A DNA stretch of 64,000 nt, from positions 1,612,001 through 1,676,000 of the forward strand of contig OX595985.1 of NCBI GenBank assembly GCA_951394045.1, read 5' to 3'. The notes below the pieces were generated by a model. That model saw nothing but the letters and a program-made list of their open reading frames with translations, ran no database searches and was not told the origin of the DNA. The DNA is from Nitzschia sp. DOCU1. Its lineage: Eukaryota > Bacillariophyta > Bacillariophyceae > Bacillariales > Bacillariaceae. The position numbers were made by a program, and so were the translations under genes. Positions 50,280-61,280 of the stretch are shown here, in pieces (position 1 is the stretch's first letter; each line of letters opens with the position of its first letter).

Positions 50280-50413
50280 CGAGCAGGACGAACGAATACT
50301 CTGTACTAGCAACTAGACTGCAGTAGCAATAGCTTCTACGGCACTCCTTCCAAAATGTAACCACTAGAATTCTATGACAGTACCAGACTATAGACTGTGT
50401 ATTACTATTTTTG

Positions 50414-53400
50414 CTATATCACCATGACGGAGCAGCGCAGCTCGAGAAGATTGTCCAAAATCAGGTCGACAGTAGACCCGATTGCACTGGCCAGGTCTTC
50501 TTGGTCAGCAACAGCGAGATCGGCATATTGGATGACAAGATTTCCATCAATAACACCCTTCTTCCGTTCATTGCTGCGGCAGCCACCGCGTCGCGCGGAT
50601 CTGCGGTATAAACGCCATGCACGTTGACTCAAGGCGCAATCGCTTTCCAAGGCATTGGTCATGACACTTTGAAGAGCCGTAAGGCGCCAGTACACAGGTT
50701 CACTCAAAGGAATGATCGCTCCATACTCGCCATCGGTCGTCCCGAAATGCACACCGAGTCGTTGATCATCGTCGGTTCGCCCAAAAAAGGCATCCTGTTG
50801 TTGGAGAGCAGCAATCGTACTTGCCGGTGTAGCACTTGCAACCAGAAGGCTATTCCGACAAAAATGGCTTTGTAAGTCGACGGTTTGGGATCCCAAATGA
50901 AAGTCGGCCCGGCACACGAGCTTGTTCCCGCCTCTAGCCGCCGCGTCTCCCGGTGCATACTGAAAGAATTGAAGATTTTGCCTGTCGTCGTGACAGACCA
51001 TATCCAACGACCCACCACGGCTCAAGAGACCTGCGGCATAAACCGGAATCGGGTCGTAGTCTTTTGCTAGTAGCGTCAAGGACTTGTCCGACTCTCGCCA
51101 GACTAAAAAGTACAATGAGTCGTATGCGTCGGATAGCAAGAAAAAGTTCTTGAATAGTTTGATATCCAAAACGTGCATCGTCGCCCGGAAGAAGCCGACC
51201 TGAGTCAACTTGTCGTTACCCCACTGCTCGACGTTGACGTCGGCGCCCGCACCGATGATCAGACGGTACTTGCCTTCGGACGACAAGCAACTCAAAGAGT
51301 TGACGGGCCCGTGGAAAATTTTCTTTTCGTATACAAAATTGAGTTCAATTGCAGACGACAGCGACGGTTTGTTCAGTTCCAAGAGTACAATTCGTCCCTT
51401 TGAGCAAACATCCTCGCCGTCCTTGTCTACAATTCCTGTACCGACCGTGATAAACATCCTGGTTTCTAGATCTTCTTCTGGGGTGTCCATCGTGCTGCTT
51501 CCAGGCTCCGCCATGAACTTGAATCCACAGGTGAGACAGCTAATGGCCCAAGATCGGTCTAGTTATGTCACGCATGTACTTACCTCGCTCAGTGGCATCA
51601 CTTGCATCGTGAGTCCATGCTCAAACTCGTCAAATTCGTACGAGTCCACTACTACCCAGCCGCTTGCAGCATCAACAATCCAAAGCGAGTACGCGGATCT
51701 AGAAATGGGAGGAGCGCCACCAAGATCCGTATCAACCTTGAAACAGTCCTCCCGTTCAATCTCCTCGACCCATTCCTGTTCGATATCGAAGCCGCCTAGG
51801 TCTGCCTCAACCTGACGCTTGATTTTGGCGTTTTCTTTCTCTTCAGACAACCGCTCCCGTTCTTCCGGCGTCAACCCGTCATCATTCAAAGCGCTCATGT
51901 CTTCATCGATCTCTCGCGAGACGAGGACCGCGTACAACGGCCTTGATGCACACACGGCAGGATTATCAATGAACTGAATTTGTCGCACCGTCACTCCCAT
52001 TGGGAGCTTCTCAATGAAATAGCCTCCACCCGGAATCACACCATGAGCGCTGGTCAAATTTAAGATTCTAGGGAAAATCACACCAAAAAGGTTAGTGAAA
52101 GTGAACGGGGAGCTAGCTGCAAACCTGGAGAAATGGTCGTGTACCTACCCAGTAAATACAGTGAGCCGCTGGCTTCCCACCCTTCCAACTCGTTCATGCA
52201 AGGTCATAAAGCCTGGTTCTCCCCCGTCAGACTTCTAGTTTCCAAGGAAAAGAGATTTGAGTTTTGTGCCACCAACAGTGAACGAAACAACGATGGCACC
52301 AAACTTACCAGAATACCTGCACAAAAACCAGCAACTGGCCTCGTTTTTGCACCGGAAGGTGCCATGTGTCGGCAGCGATGGTACAGCATTGATGGGCGTC
52401 CTCTCTCAGCAATGAACCACATCGGTCGTGCCGTTGCAGCAAACAGACCATCTTGGCGGGACAAATTTTGAAATCGAAAGAGACTATTGTGTCGAAAGCC
52501 ACCCACCACATCATCTCCGGAATTCTTGACGATGCCCTTTCGTCGCAACTTTGTAAAGTGCTTGTCTTGTTCCTTACTCGGTCGGGCTGGGGCCTTGAGG
52601 GCAATGCGACGAAAAGCCTCGATCGCAGGTCGCCGAGGATCCAGCTCCGCGCGATAGAGCATGACATCACCATCGGACGTTTCCAACGCTAGACAAAACG
52701 ATTGTGGTCCAAGCGAAATATTATCGCCTTGAGATTTCGAAGGACCACAAGAGAAGAATCGAATTTCGCTAGTCTGCACCTGATGTTGTTGCGGAGTCCG
52801 ATAAGCAGACCCCGACGGTGGACTCCGTGTTAACAAGGGCGCACCGTGGCTGCAGCCGGGGCTCGACCATGATGCCGTCACTTCTCGCCCGGGCGTCAAG
52901 TCCTCCAATCTGTATATTTCCAGCATTCCAGACTGCCGTACGATTGCCACGAACCAATCTTCCTCGTCCAAGTTGACCTGTGGCACAGTCTCATCAACGG
53001 AAGGGTCCTCGCCGGACTTGTCCGAACTTGCAGTCTCAGTATAGAGAGCTTTGTCCTCGTCGTCAAAATCATACCCCTCCTGTGGATCAGTAGGTCCGGC
53101 TTTGGACTTATCCTCGCCGACTTTCTCAGTAGTCAAAGCAGAATCTTGAGAGAAGAATGCCTTTGGCGCCTTGAAAATATCTGTCGCGGCCACAGTACCC
53201 CATGCGTAAAACTTTTCTTCAGCTGTCACACCCTTGTCGTCGTCCATATCCATCGGAACCAGGGCTTCAAAGGAAAAGCCTTGAACTCCACCATTAGCTT
53301 CAAGGGTGACAATTTTTGCCTCGCCAGTTGACATGGTATATCCAAATGTAACCGACGACCCCTGCCGAATCATGGGTGCGACCGACCGGATGGCTTCGCC

Positions 53401-55635
53401 CTCTGGTACCGGCAACGGAATGTTGGTTTCCACCGTCAAGTTGCCATTTTTATCATCAATCACCAGCAACGCATAGGTTATGGACTTTTCGTCGACTTTC
53501 ATGCCCATTAATAGACAAAAGCTCGAGTCGCTACGCTCGCAGGCAGCCAACAATTCACACGTCTTGAATAAGCTGCGCAACTCCTTCGACGTCCATTCCG
53601 TCATATCGACTTCTACCAACGTCTGTTGCGGCCCAACGCCCTCAAGTTTCATGAATCGGATACAATCGCTCATGCTAAGCAGTACTAGACCTCGAGTCGG
53701 CAAATTGAATAAGGCTTTCGCATTGATACAATCTTCTTCGGCCATAATAGTCCGATCATCTCGCCCTGGGACTGTCAACAATGCCAGTCCTCCACTCGAT
53801 CCAAAGCCACACGGGTAAATGTAACCCGTGGCACCCAGAGCGGGTGCTGCCTTGCCGGTTGTTTCCGAAACCTCCGATTGTCCTTGTGACAAGGGACCAA
53901 TACATCCAGGTCCCAAAGGACCCAAGGCTGTGATTGAATCCAATACAGTCAACGTTTGAACGACCGTCAGTTGGGTCAAACGAGCCCGTTTACGACGCGA
54001 AGCGGACTGCGCACCATGCATCGCAGCTACGTCTTCGTCATCGTCACTTGGAGGGACAACGTCGGGGCCGTGTGTGGTTTCCTCGCCCGTCGGAGCGTAC
54101 AAGGCCTCTTCTTCCATTCGCAGTATACGATCGTACTCTTCATCGACCACTCTTCTGGTGGTTTCGCCACCCAAGATGGTCTCATTCCCTTCCATCTTAG
54201 TCTTGGATAGTCCTGGCTCTTGCTTCATTGCCTCGGCGACAGATGTTTTTGCAAGTCCATAGCCCAGCAAAGACGAGTCTCCAAGTCGACTGCCCACAAA
54301 CAACATACCCAATTCTACTGGATCTCCCTTTGATCCCGTGTACAGCTTGGACTTTTCCAGAAATTTGGCGTTCGTCACGGCTGATAAGGAAATAGAACCC
54401 AGAGACAAGGATGAAATGTTGGCAACTTGCCCCAACGCGCCCACAGTTGCAAAGAGAGGTAACAAGGACCACGCATTCGTGTATTGAAGCAAGTATACCT
54501 GCCCCGTCCGTAGTACCACAAACGCGGTCGTATCGTTGACGTAGGAGAATTCTGCACCATCCAAAGCTATGGACAAGGAAGGAAAGGGCCATGGATTGGC
54601 ACTCACCAGTGACATCAACGAAAATGGCATTGTCGTTCGGGCCCATCCATTGGTGGCCAGTACTTGTTGGATTTGACCAGTGTTGGATATGGCTACAATT
54701 GCATTTACGCAGTGAACGAGACAGCCCCCACCCCCACTCCCTTGTTCTTTGCTGGGGGTGGCACAATACACATGTCGCGCATCGGAAGGTACTTCCGTCG
54801 ACCACAGAACAGCGGATCTTTCATGAGCGACAGTGACAGTTATGGCCGTCACGACAAGACCATTGCGAGTGCCTCCTTCGGTTCTACCTAGTCGTCCTGA
54901 CCATGTTTGACCAGAAAGACTACTGTGCAATAGAACCAGTGTCGGCTCGGAATATCCGGGCAAAAACGCAACGCTTAAAATGTCTCCAAATCCAGTGGCA
55001 ATCGAAGACGACTGCGTCGCACCACCGGCAGTACTCGCAGCGATAGCCGTACTCTCGTGGATAGCCGAGCTCAACGTAGGCAACGGCAGAAGATAGGGCT
55101 CGGAACTCGACCATCCGCCGCGACTGTGCGTTAGTTCTAGGCAGGCCACTGCAATGCCGCCACCCAAAATTACGGATAAAGTAGCTCTGCTGTTGTCATT
55201 TGATGTCTGAAAGAGTGACGCTTGCAAATCTTGTTCGAAAGGTGACGTAGCTCCATAACACGCTTCTTGTAACGCGACAGTCAAATCCAACAAGGAAGTC
55301 GCTAACAAAAGATCTGGTGTCACTGTCACCACCGACAGCCTTGGATATCCGGCGAATCCAATCAGCAATGAATCGGCACCTTTGCTGGTTTTCAAGGTTG
55401 CCAAAAAGCAGACAGTGCCTGCCAAATTTGTAAATTTGTGCTGAATGAGCAGTTTCCCCGTCGCATCATCCAAGGAATACACGGTCAGTGTCGATCCTTG
55501 GGCGGTCACCAAGTGGGCAACGCTATCCTTCGAGGAACTCAAATGAGCCCACGTTGAGTACTCGGCACCGCCGGGATTTCCCTCCCAGACGCTCAAGACA
55601 CAGGGATGGACGGGTCGAGAAGTTGTACTAGACAT
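50414..55635 (-). CDS. CPSF1: Cleavage and polyadenylation specificity factor 1 (CPSF160)
   Basis: A rebuilt four-exon gene: 55635-52309, 52234-52149, 52067-51584 and 51517-50414, with canonical GT-AG introns of 74, 81 and 66 bp; 1,666 residues. It carries three beta-propellers (MMS1-like N-terminal domain, CPSF_A C-terminal domain). Recognisable CPSF1 segments are PMWFIAERGRPSML, GVTVRQIQFIDNP, SYSLWIVDAASGW, KGRIVLLELNKP, KNFFLLSDAYDSLYFL and CRADFHLGSQTVD. The protein is the scaffold of the nuclear mRNA 3' processing complex that recognises the AAUAAA signal. Length is slightly above human CPSF1 (1,443) because of acidic insertions. A nearby GTATTC donor would also keep the frame but is less canonical. 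Confidence 0.9.
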
Positions 55636-56052
55636 GGTTAGTAGCTCAATGCGACCCGTGCAATGAATGAACTCGCATCAAGAGATGGATAGGGTGTTGT
55701 TGCGAGGATGCAAATGGTAGCGGCAGATCCAGGTGGTGGTTTTTTGCCCGCCCCCCACAAAGTCGAGTCGAAACAGTCAAAGATCGAACGTCTGAGACCG
55801 ACGACGTACGGTTGCGCGCTTCAGACCAATGGCGTTACCATCCACCCAGTGGCCCGACAAGTGCACCGAGCCCAAGTTCGTTGTTTTACCCAATGAACAA
55901 AGTGACACACTCTCTCTAGGATAAAGTAGTACCTGTACTACGCGCAGTACTAGCTTGTCACCAATGTTTTCTGTTCCATTCCATGAAATGATTTGCCTGA
56001 CAACAAATTATATACGCTTTATGAATACAAACAGTTTCTGCATCATCAGTCA
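55636..56052. other. CPSF1 upstream region, no gene seen
   Basis: 417 bp between CPSF1 and the tRNA gene. ORFs are short. Contains a CTAGTACT-type repeat around 55925-55950. Confidence 0.5.
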
Positions 56053-56124
56053 TCCGATATGATGTAGGTGGTTAGCATACTTGCCTTTCACGCAGGATAC
56101 CGGGGTTCGAGTCCCCGTATCGGA
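56053..56124 (+). tRNA. tRNA-Glu (UUC)
   Basis: 72 bases without an intron. The acceptor stem TCCGATA pairs with TATCGGA at the 3' end. The anticodon loop CTTTCAC gives anticodon TTC. The T-arm holds the B box GGTTCGAGTCC. The 5' part has an A-box-like TGATGTAGGTGG. CCA is not encoded, as expected for a eukaryotic nuclear tRNA. Confidence 0.95.
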
Positions 56125-56128
56125 ATGA

Positions 56129-56135
56129 TTTTTTT
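56129..56135 (+). terminator. RNA polymerase III terminator
   Basis: A run of seven T starts four bases after the tRNA 3' end, the usual Pol III stop. Confidence 0.85.
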
Positions 56136-56626
56136 CACTTTTTGGCTCTTTTTGGTCGTCTTGGTCGGTCGCTAATACGCTGCTGTCCGCGGAAACATGT
56201 GTGCTCCAAAACAAAGGCCAGAGAACATACCAACTACTAGAAATGGCCTCTCTCTCTGTCCACCTTCCTACCTCCTAGTGGGAAGATTCTTGATGGATGA
56301 TGTCGACCCTAATAGTAGATTTGAATAATTGCCCCTTGCCGCTTAGTATGATACTGTTTTGAGTATTATCTTGGCCTCTGATTGCTCAGTGCTTGAACGT
56401 CATCAAAGCGGGGGCACAAAAATGTAGCAATGACCCGTCAAAGGGTTTGTTCTTGTGGAGTAAAGTGAATACCCGTGTGCATCAAATATTTTCAAAACGA
56501 AGAAATATGGCATTTCAAGTCGGATGGAGCCGGTGCCAGCCAGCTCTCAAATTGCAACCTTCAGCGATATCTTACGGCAGTACGAGTAACTAGCGTCCTT
56601 GCTGCCTGCTTTCTCTCGCTCAAGTA
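56136..56626. other. Intergenic region, no gene seen
   Basis: About 490 bp between the tRNA and the following minus-strand gene's stop. ORFs do not exceed 66 codons. Nothing recognised. Confidence 0.5.
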
Positions 56627-57673
56627 CTAGAATACATCGCTTCTGGATTTGCGCATCCCTGTCTTTGGCGTCGAGGAAATCTGATTGCGTTTGCCCGGAA
56701 GAGGCAACTCCTTCATAACGTCTTTCTTACGATGTGATGACGATGGGGGGATCGGAGACGTGTCGCGATTCGAATTTGATCCCAGAAGCTTGGAAAAGCC
56801 ATTACTCAGTGTTCTTCGAGGTCCAGATCCATCACCTGGTTTTGGTGACTTACTTCTCGAGCCACGGTTCGGCCCCGAGTCGCGCTTTGGTGACATGGAA
56901 CGAAGCTTCAAAGCATCGCCAAGCTTCTTCATTTTGCTTGGCTTCTTTCTTGATGCCTTTTCTCCATTTCGCTCTTCGTATACCTCTGTGGGCGTCTGTA
57001 CACCAGACATGCGCCATTCAAATCTGTCCATGTCGTCGTGAAGATCTAAATCCTGTAACTCTTTCAGATCAAAATCATCAAAAGCCATGGACGATCTTCG
57101 TCGGTCCACCCTATCCTGTTCTTCTAATCGAGCCTCTGTCTCGTCGCTTACTCCTCGTTCTTGAGCTTTCTTCAAGCAGGAAAATGTGTGCTCCCTGTAG
57201 AGGTGTGCAATCTTCTGCTCATCTTTGGTAGCGGACTTGCGCTGCTTGGACTGTTCCTTCAGCACCGCGTATATCGAGTTAACTTTGATATCCTTTACAC
57301 GTTCCGATTCCCCATGAAGCTTGTGCTCTAATCCCCGTATACAGTGCTCTGACTCATCGTCCACAGTGCCGAATTCCCTCATCATTTTCACAGTACCTCG
57401 ATTGAGCGAAGATATTCTGGAAAAGTCGCTGGCTTGGTACCAAATTGACCGGCTTTCAGTAGATGTAATCATAGATCTCGATTTAACTTCGAAATAAGTG
57501 ATAGCATTCAAATTGAAACGAATTTTGGAGTGCGGCCAGGATTCTTCTGCCGTGTCATCGTTGGCATTCGTGGGGGTCTCTGCTTCTTGTTGGGTCTTGG
57601 CTTCCTCTTGCTTCTTTTGCTCTTCCAACTGTTCCAGGATATAGTCGTGGTACATGGTTGAGAGCTCAACCAA
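56627..57673 (-). CDS. Unknown protein of a likely diatom-specific family
   Basis: 348 residues from the ATG at 57673, single exon. The core (about 55-200) contains VKSRSMITSTESRSIWYQASD, an acidic CIRGLEHKLHGESE segment and a conserved helix EQSKQRKSATKDEQKIAHLY. This pattern (short phosphosite-rich stretch, then RGLE) recurs in diatom unknown proteins as I remember them. The C-terminal 120 residues are Ser/Lys/Arg-rich with SPKRD/SKSPK repeats, probably disordered and phosphorylated. No domain of known function is seen. Confidence 0.6.
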   Translation of the reverse strand: MVELSTMYHDYILEQLEEQKKQEEAKTQQEAETPTNANDDTAEESWPHSKIRFNLNAITYFEVKSRSMITSTESRSIWYQASDFSRISSLNRGTVKMMREFGTVDDESEHCIRGLEHKLHGESERVKDIKVNSIYAVLKEQSKQRKSATKDEQKIAHLYREHTFSCLKKAQERGVSDETEARLEEQDRVDRRRSSMAFDDFDLKELQDLDLHDDMDRFEWRMSGVQTPTEVYEERNGEKASRKKPSKMKKLGDALKLRSMSPKRDSGPNRGSRSKSPKPGDGSGPRRTLSNGFSKLLGSNSNRDTSPIPPSSSHRKKDVMKELPLPGKRNQISSTPKTGMRKSRSDVF

Positions 57674-58354
57674 TAGCTAGCACTTCTTCTTTGTCTCAGA
57701 GCTATGTAAGCGGGTCAGCGAGCAAACAAGATGAGGCAAAGACAACGATGTTGGTGCAACAAAGGAACATAAATGAAGTTCTTTGGCTTGACACTGGAGC
57801 TTTTCTATGAATGCCAAAGGATCAGCGAGCGGAAAAGTCCAACCCCTCCTCGCGGTTGCGTTTGGGTCAGCCCGCCGCCGCGCGCGCCGGACTCGAGTAC
57901 ACCCATGACCTATTGCTCCTTGTCCAACGATCTCGCCATTGGGCGAAATTCCAAAAATGGATGATGGAGCTGAGTGATGAGAGCGCTGCCGGCGCCCAAA
58001 AATGGCGCGAACGTCTGGACGGCGTCGGGATTCTCGGTACTGTGAAGCCGCGCTGGCTACAGAAGCGTTGGTGCGGACGACCGGCTCTCTCTGTGTCAGT
58101 CAACACCACGAAAACAGAAGTGCCGATTGTTTTAGCATCCTACCGCACATCATGGCAAGAGCTTGACTTGAAAGCCTATCATCCGCATCACATCATAACC
58201 ACACATACCTCTTGCTTTCCATTTAAATATTCCAGCCCTTTTGTCTGGTACGGAAAGGCGATAAAGCGGATAATCTAACGCTTACACCGAGGGCGAGCCG
58301 ATCATCGCCATTTTTTGAGCAGGGAGTTCTGATCCGACAAGATCCAAAATCACC
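57674..58354. other. Divergent promoter region
   Basis: 681 bp between the unknown gene and the R2 gene. A 155-codon ORF at 57811-58278 has even composition but no domain and would overlap the R2 promoter; I do not call it. Confidence 0.45.
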
Positions 58355-59750
58355 ATGGCCTTACCAGCTCTACGTCGCTTTGTATTCCTGCAGCTGGTGC
58401 TTATCTTCACAATTTCCGAATCTTCCGCAATAACATTTGGTCGATCTCCGCCTCCAAGATTCGGTATATGGAGACGGAAATGGGATGTTTTAAAGAGGGA
58501 ACATGGGAATCGTCGGGCGATATCGGAATTGAATCGGTGCAGAGGCGGAGATCAAAGCTCAAACACAACAGACGAACTGTTACAATCACCGACTATTCGG
58601 GGAGGCGGACCCTCTCTCCGAACAGAAAAACAACCCGCACAAGCGTTTAAGTGGTCAAGGCATTCACTTGCGGATGCGGACGGCTTTATTGAGCCGATAT
58701 GTAGAGAGGACGACTCGGGTTCTCGGTTCTCGCTGTTCCCTATTGAACATCCCGATCTCTGGAACATGTACAAGCAGCACGTAGCATCCTTCTGGACAGC
58801 AGACGAGATTGACCTCTCAGCAGATCTGACCGATTGGCATGAAAACCTCACGGACAACGAGCGACACTTCATTTCAATGGTCTTGGCCTTCTTCGCCGGG
58901 GCCGACGGAATCGTCGTAGAAAACCTGGCAGAGCGGTTTTGTCGTGAGGTAACAGTACCCGAGGCTCGCTGCTTTTACGGTTTCCAGATGGCAATGGAAA
59001 GCATTCATCAGGAGACATATTGTCTTTTGATTGATACCTACATCGCGAAACCAAAGGACCGAGAGGTACTGTTCTCGGCACACACTAGCGTCCCGAGCGT
59101 TGAGAAGAAGGCCAAGTGGGCAACACGTTACATAGGATCGGAGGCTTCATTTGCCGAGCGTTTGGTTGCTTTTGCTGCTGTTGAGGGCATTTTCTTCTCC
59201 GGTGCTTTCTGCGCAATCTTCTGGCTCAAGAAAAGAGGCCTCATGCCTGGGCTCACTTTCTCCAACGAGCTCATTAGTCGTGATGAAGGTCTACACTGCT
59301 CATTTGCTTGTCATCTGTACTCCAAACTGGAACGAAAGTTATCGGAGGAAAAGATCCATAAACTCATTGGGGAGGCGGTCCAAGTGGAAAAGGGCTTTGT
59401 GTGCGACGCGTTGCCTGTCAGTCTGATAGGAATGAACAAGTCACTCATGTCACAGTATATTGAATTCGTTGCCGACCGGCTGCTGAAAGATCTTGGATAT
59501 CGACCGCTGTTTGGAAGCAAGAACCCCTTTGATTGTAAGTTTACTTCTTCGTACGAAACGATTGTCCGCCCGCTAGCTGTGCCCTCAACTTTTGCTTTGT
59601 TGTTATGCAGGGATGGACATGATAAGTCTGGAAGGAAAAACAAACTTTTTTGAAAAGAGAGTCGCAGAATATCAGAAGAGTGGAGTTATGGCGTCCTTGG
59701 ACCAGCATTCTTCGAAAAACGGTACATTGAACTTTGACGTGGATTTCTAG
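58355..59750 (+). CDS. Ribonucleotide reductase small subunit R2 with signal peptide
   Basis: Two exons, 58355-59534 and 59611-59750, joined by a 76-bp GTAAGT...CAG intron; 439 residues. Class I R2 features: DIron-ligand segments ENLAERF and [13 protein letters not shown] (the latter with radical Tyr at 222), [18 protein letters not shown], and exon 2 with [18 protein letters not shown] and C-terminal FDVDF. The FYGFQM segment is present. The enzyme makes deoxyribonucleotides together with R1. Unusually, the N-terminus ([23 protein letters not shown]) is a signal peptide followed by SAITFGRS, which hints at plastid or secretory delivery. The mature R2 starts near residue 120. Confidence 0.9.
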
Positions 59751-60236
59751 CTGACGATCCCCGCACTGAAAACGCTACAGCACCTAGAATAGTATTATTT
59801 GTCGATGAAGTGAGTAGGACATCAACAGTCTTCGCTACTTTTGACTAGCTAGATAATCGACTGCAGATTCAAATCTCTTCGAGATGGCTGCGGCTGGTTG
59901 CGAATATTCTCTACTAGTCCGAACGCTCGCTTGCCGACCTTGAATGTTCAGTTGAAACTGATCGTCGACATCGCAGCCTTATTTTAACACCACACCAATA
60001 ATCAACAAGTAGAGCACAATATACTCCTCCCTTGTCCCACAACCACAAGCCTCAGCGGAGCCAGGGAGGGTACTATAGCTCGCCCGTCTGCTGCGAACCA
60101 TAGTACAACATACCACCCTACTAATAGGAACTGATCTTCCACCTTTTAGTTCCTAGATGTTTCAAGAGTCCTCTACTATTCTAAAGTGCTCTGATTTTCA
60201 CTCGCAATCGCAATTTCCTATTCTTACTAAAAGTCC
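59751..60236. other. Convergent 3' intergenic region
   Basis: 486 bp between R2 and RPS16 stops. Contains short TACTAATA-like motifs and no convincing gene. Confidence 0.5.
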
Positions 60237-60909
60237 CTAACGGTACGATTTTTGGAATCGGGCACGGGCACTGCGACCACCATACTTCTTAGGTTCACAG
60301 CGACGGGGATCACTGACAAGAAGGGTTCTGTCGTATTCTAGCAACGTCTTTCGCAATTGGTTCTTGGATTCTTCGTCAACATACTTGGCATGGTAGGCAA
60401 CAATCGACTTGGCAATGGCCGCACGGATGGCGTAAATCTGTGCTGTGATACCGCCACCCTTGACTCGGATGCGGATATCCAAACTGGAGAACTTATCTTG
60501 TCCAACAATCAATACAGGCTCGAAAACCTTCAGACGAAGCACTTCGGGCTCGATGTTCTCAATTGGTTGCCCATTGACCTTGATCAACCCCCGACCTTGC
60601 TTGGCAAAGGCCACAGCGGTGGCTGTCTTTTTCCTAGAAAGAGAAACAAAAGAAGTCAACAAGTCAGCAAATCAGATTGAAAAAAATAGACGAGGGGTTC
60701 ATTCTCCATACGAAACAGAGACGATATCCGCCGTAGTATTGGTGACCCAAAGTGCAGGCTGCTCCGCTTCCATTGTCGCCCATCGCTCCACTCCAGAAAG
60801 ATGGAAAATCCAATCACGCGAATGCTGCCACTACACCTGAAGCCCCGGCACTACTACTACAAAGTTCCACTCACTTTCCGAACACTTGAACAGAGTTAGC
60901 TGGCGCCAT
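60237..60909 (-). CDS. RPS16: 40S ribosomal protein S16 (uS9)
   Basis: Two exons, 60909-60875 and 60633-60237, separated by a 241-bp intron (GTGAGT donor, TTCTAG acceptor); 143 residues, normal for uS9. Exon 1 encodes [12 protein letters not shown]; exon 2 continues [39 protein letters not shown] and the universal C-terminus ([15 protein letters not shown]), whose basic tail reaches the ribosomal P-site. It belongs to the small ribosomal subunit head. A first intron right after the start region is typical for eukaryotic ribosomal protein genes. Confidence 0.97.
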
Positions 60910-61280
60910 GGTTGCTGTGGATCTATTTGGGGTATTGCAACAAGGGCACGGTTGCTGGTGATAGCTGCTACCGATCGGCCACCCAGGGAGCCACCAGCAG
61001 TGAGGAAGCGGGATGAGGAGGAGGGATGGGATTTTGTCGATTTTCTTGCGGTGCGTGCTACGGTATGGTCCGTCTGCCCACCCGTTCTAGTAAGGAGATA
61101 AGCACTAAACACTACGAACACGAGATGTCGGATTTTTCATCACCATGTGTGGCAGGGATTCCAGATTCCTTCGTCATTCGAACGGGTCAAAGACAAGCAA
61201 ATTCGCGTAGCCGATTACAATGGCGTCCGCGTCTCATTCATCATCGTCTTTAAAAGTTGGAAGGATGCAAGGGACCCTCA
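60910..61280. other. Divergent promoter with an overlapping upstream ORF
   Basis: 371 bp between RPS16 and the tRNA deaminase gene. A 24-codon ORF (61220-61294, plus strand) starts upstream of the deaminase start and overlaps it out of frame. Otherwise no gene is seen. Confidence 0.5.

Noticed and set aside
52309..52317. CPSF1 exon 1 ending at the GTATTC donor
   Set aside because: It keeps the frame with one acceptor, but the canonical GTAAGT donor 8 bp away with the CTAG acceptor at 52235 also keeps the frame and has better signals.
57811..58278. 155-codon ORF on the plus strand
   Set aside because: No domain or signal; lies within the promoter of the R2 gene, starts inside the likely leader region and has no sign of splicing.
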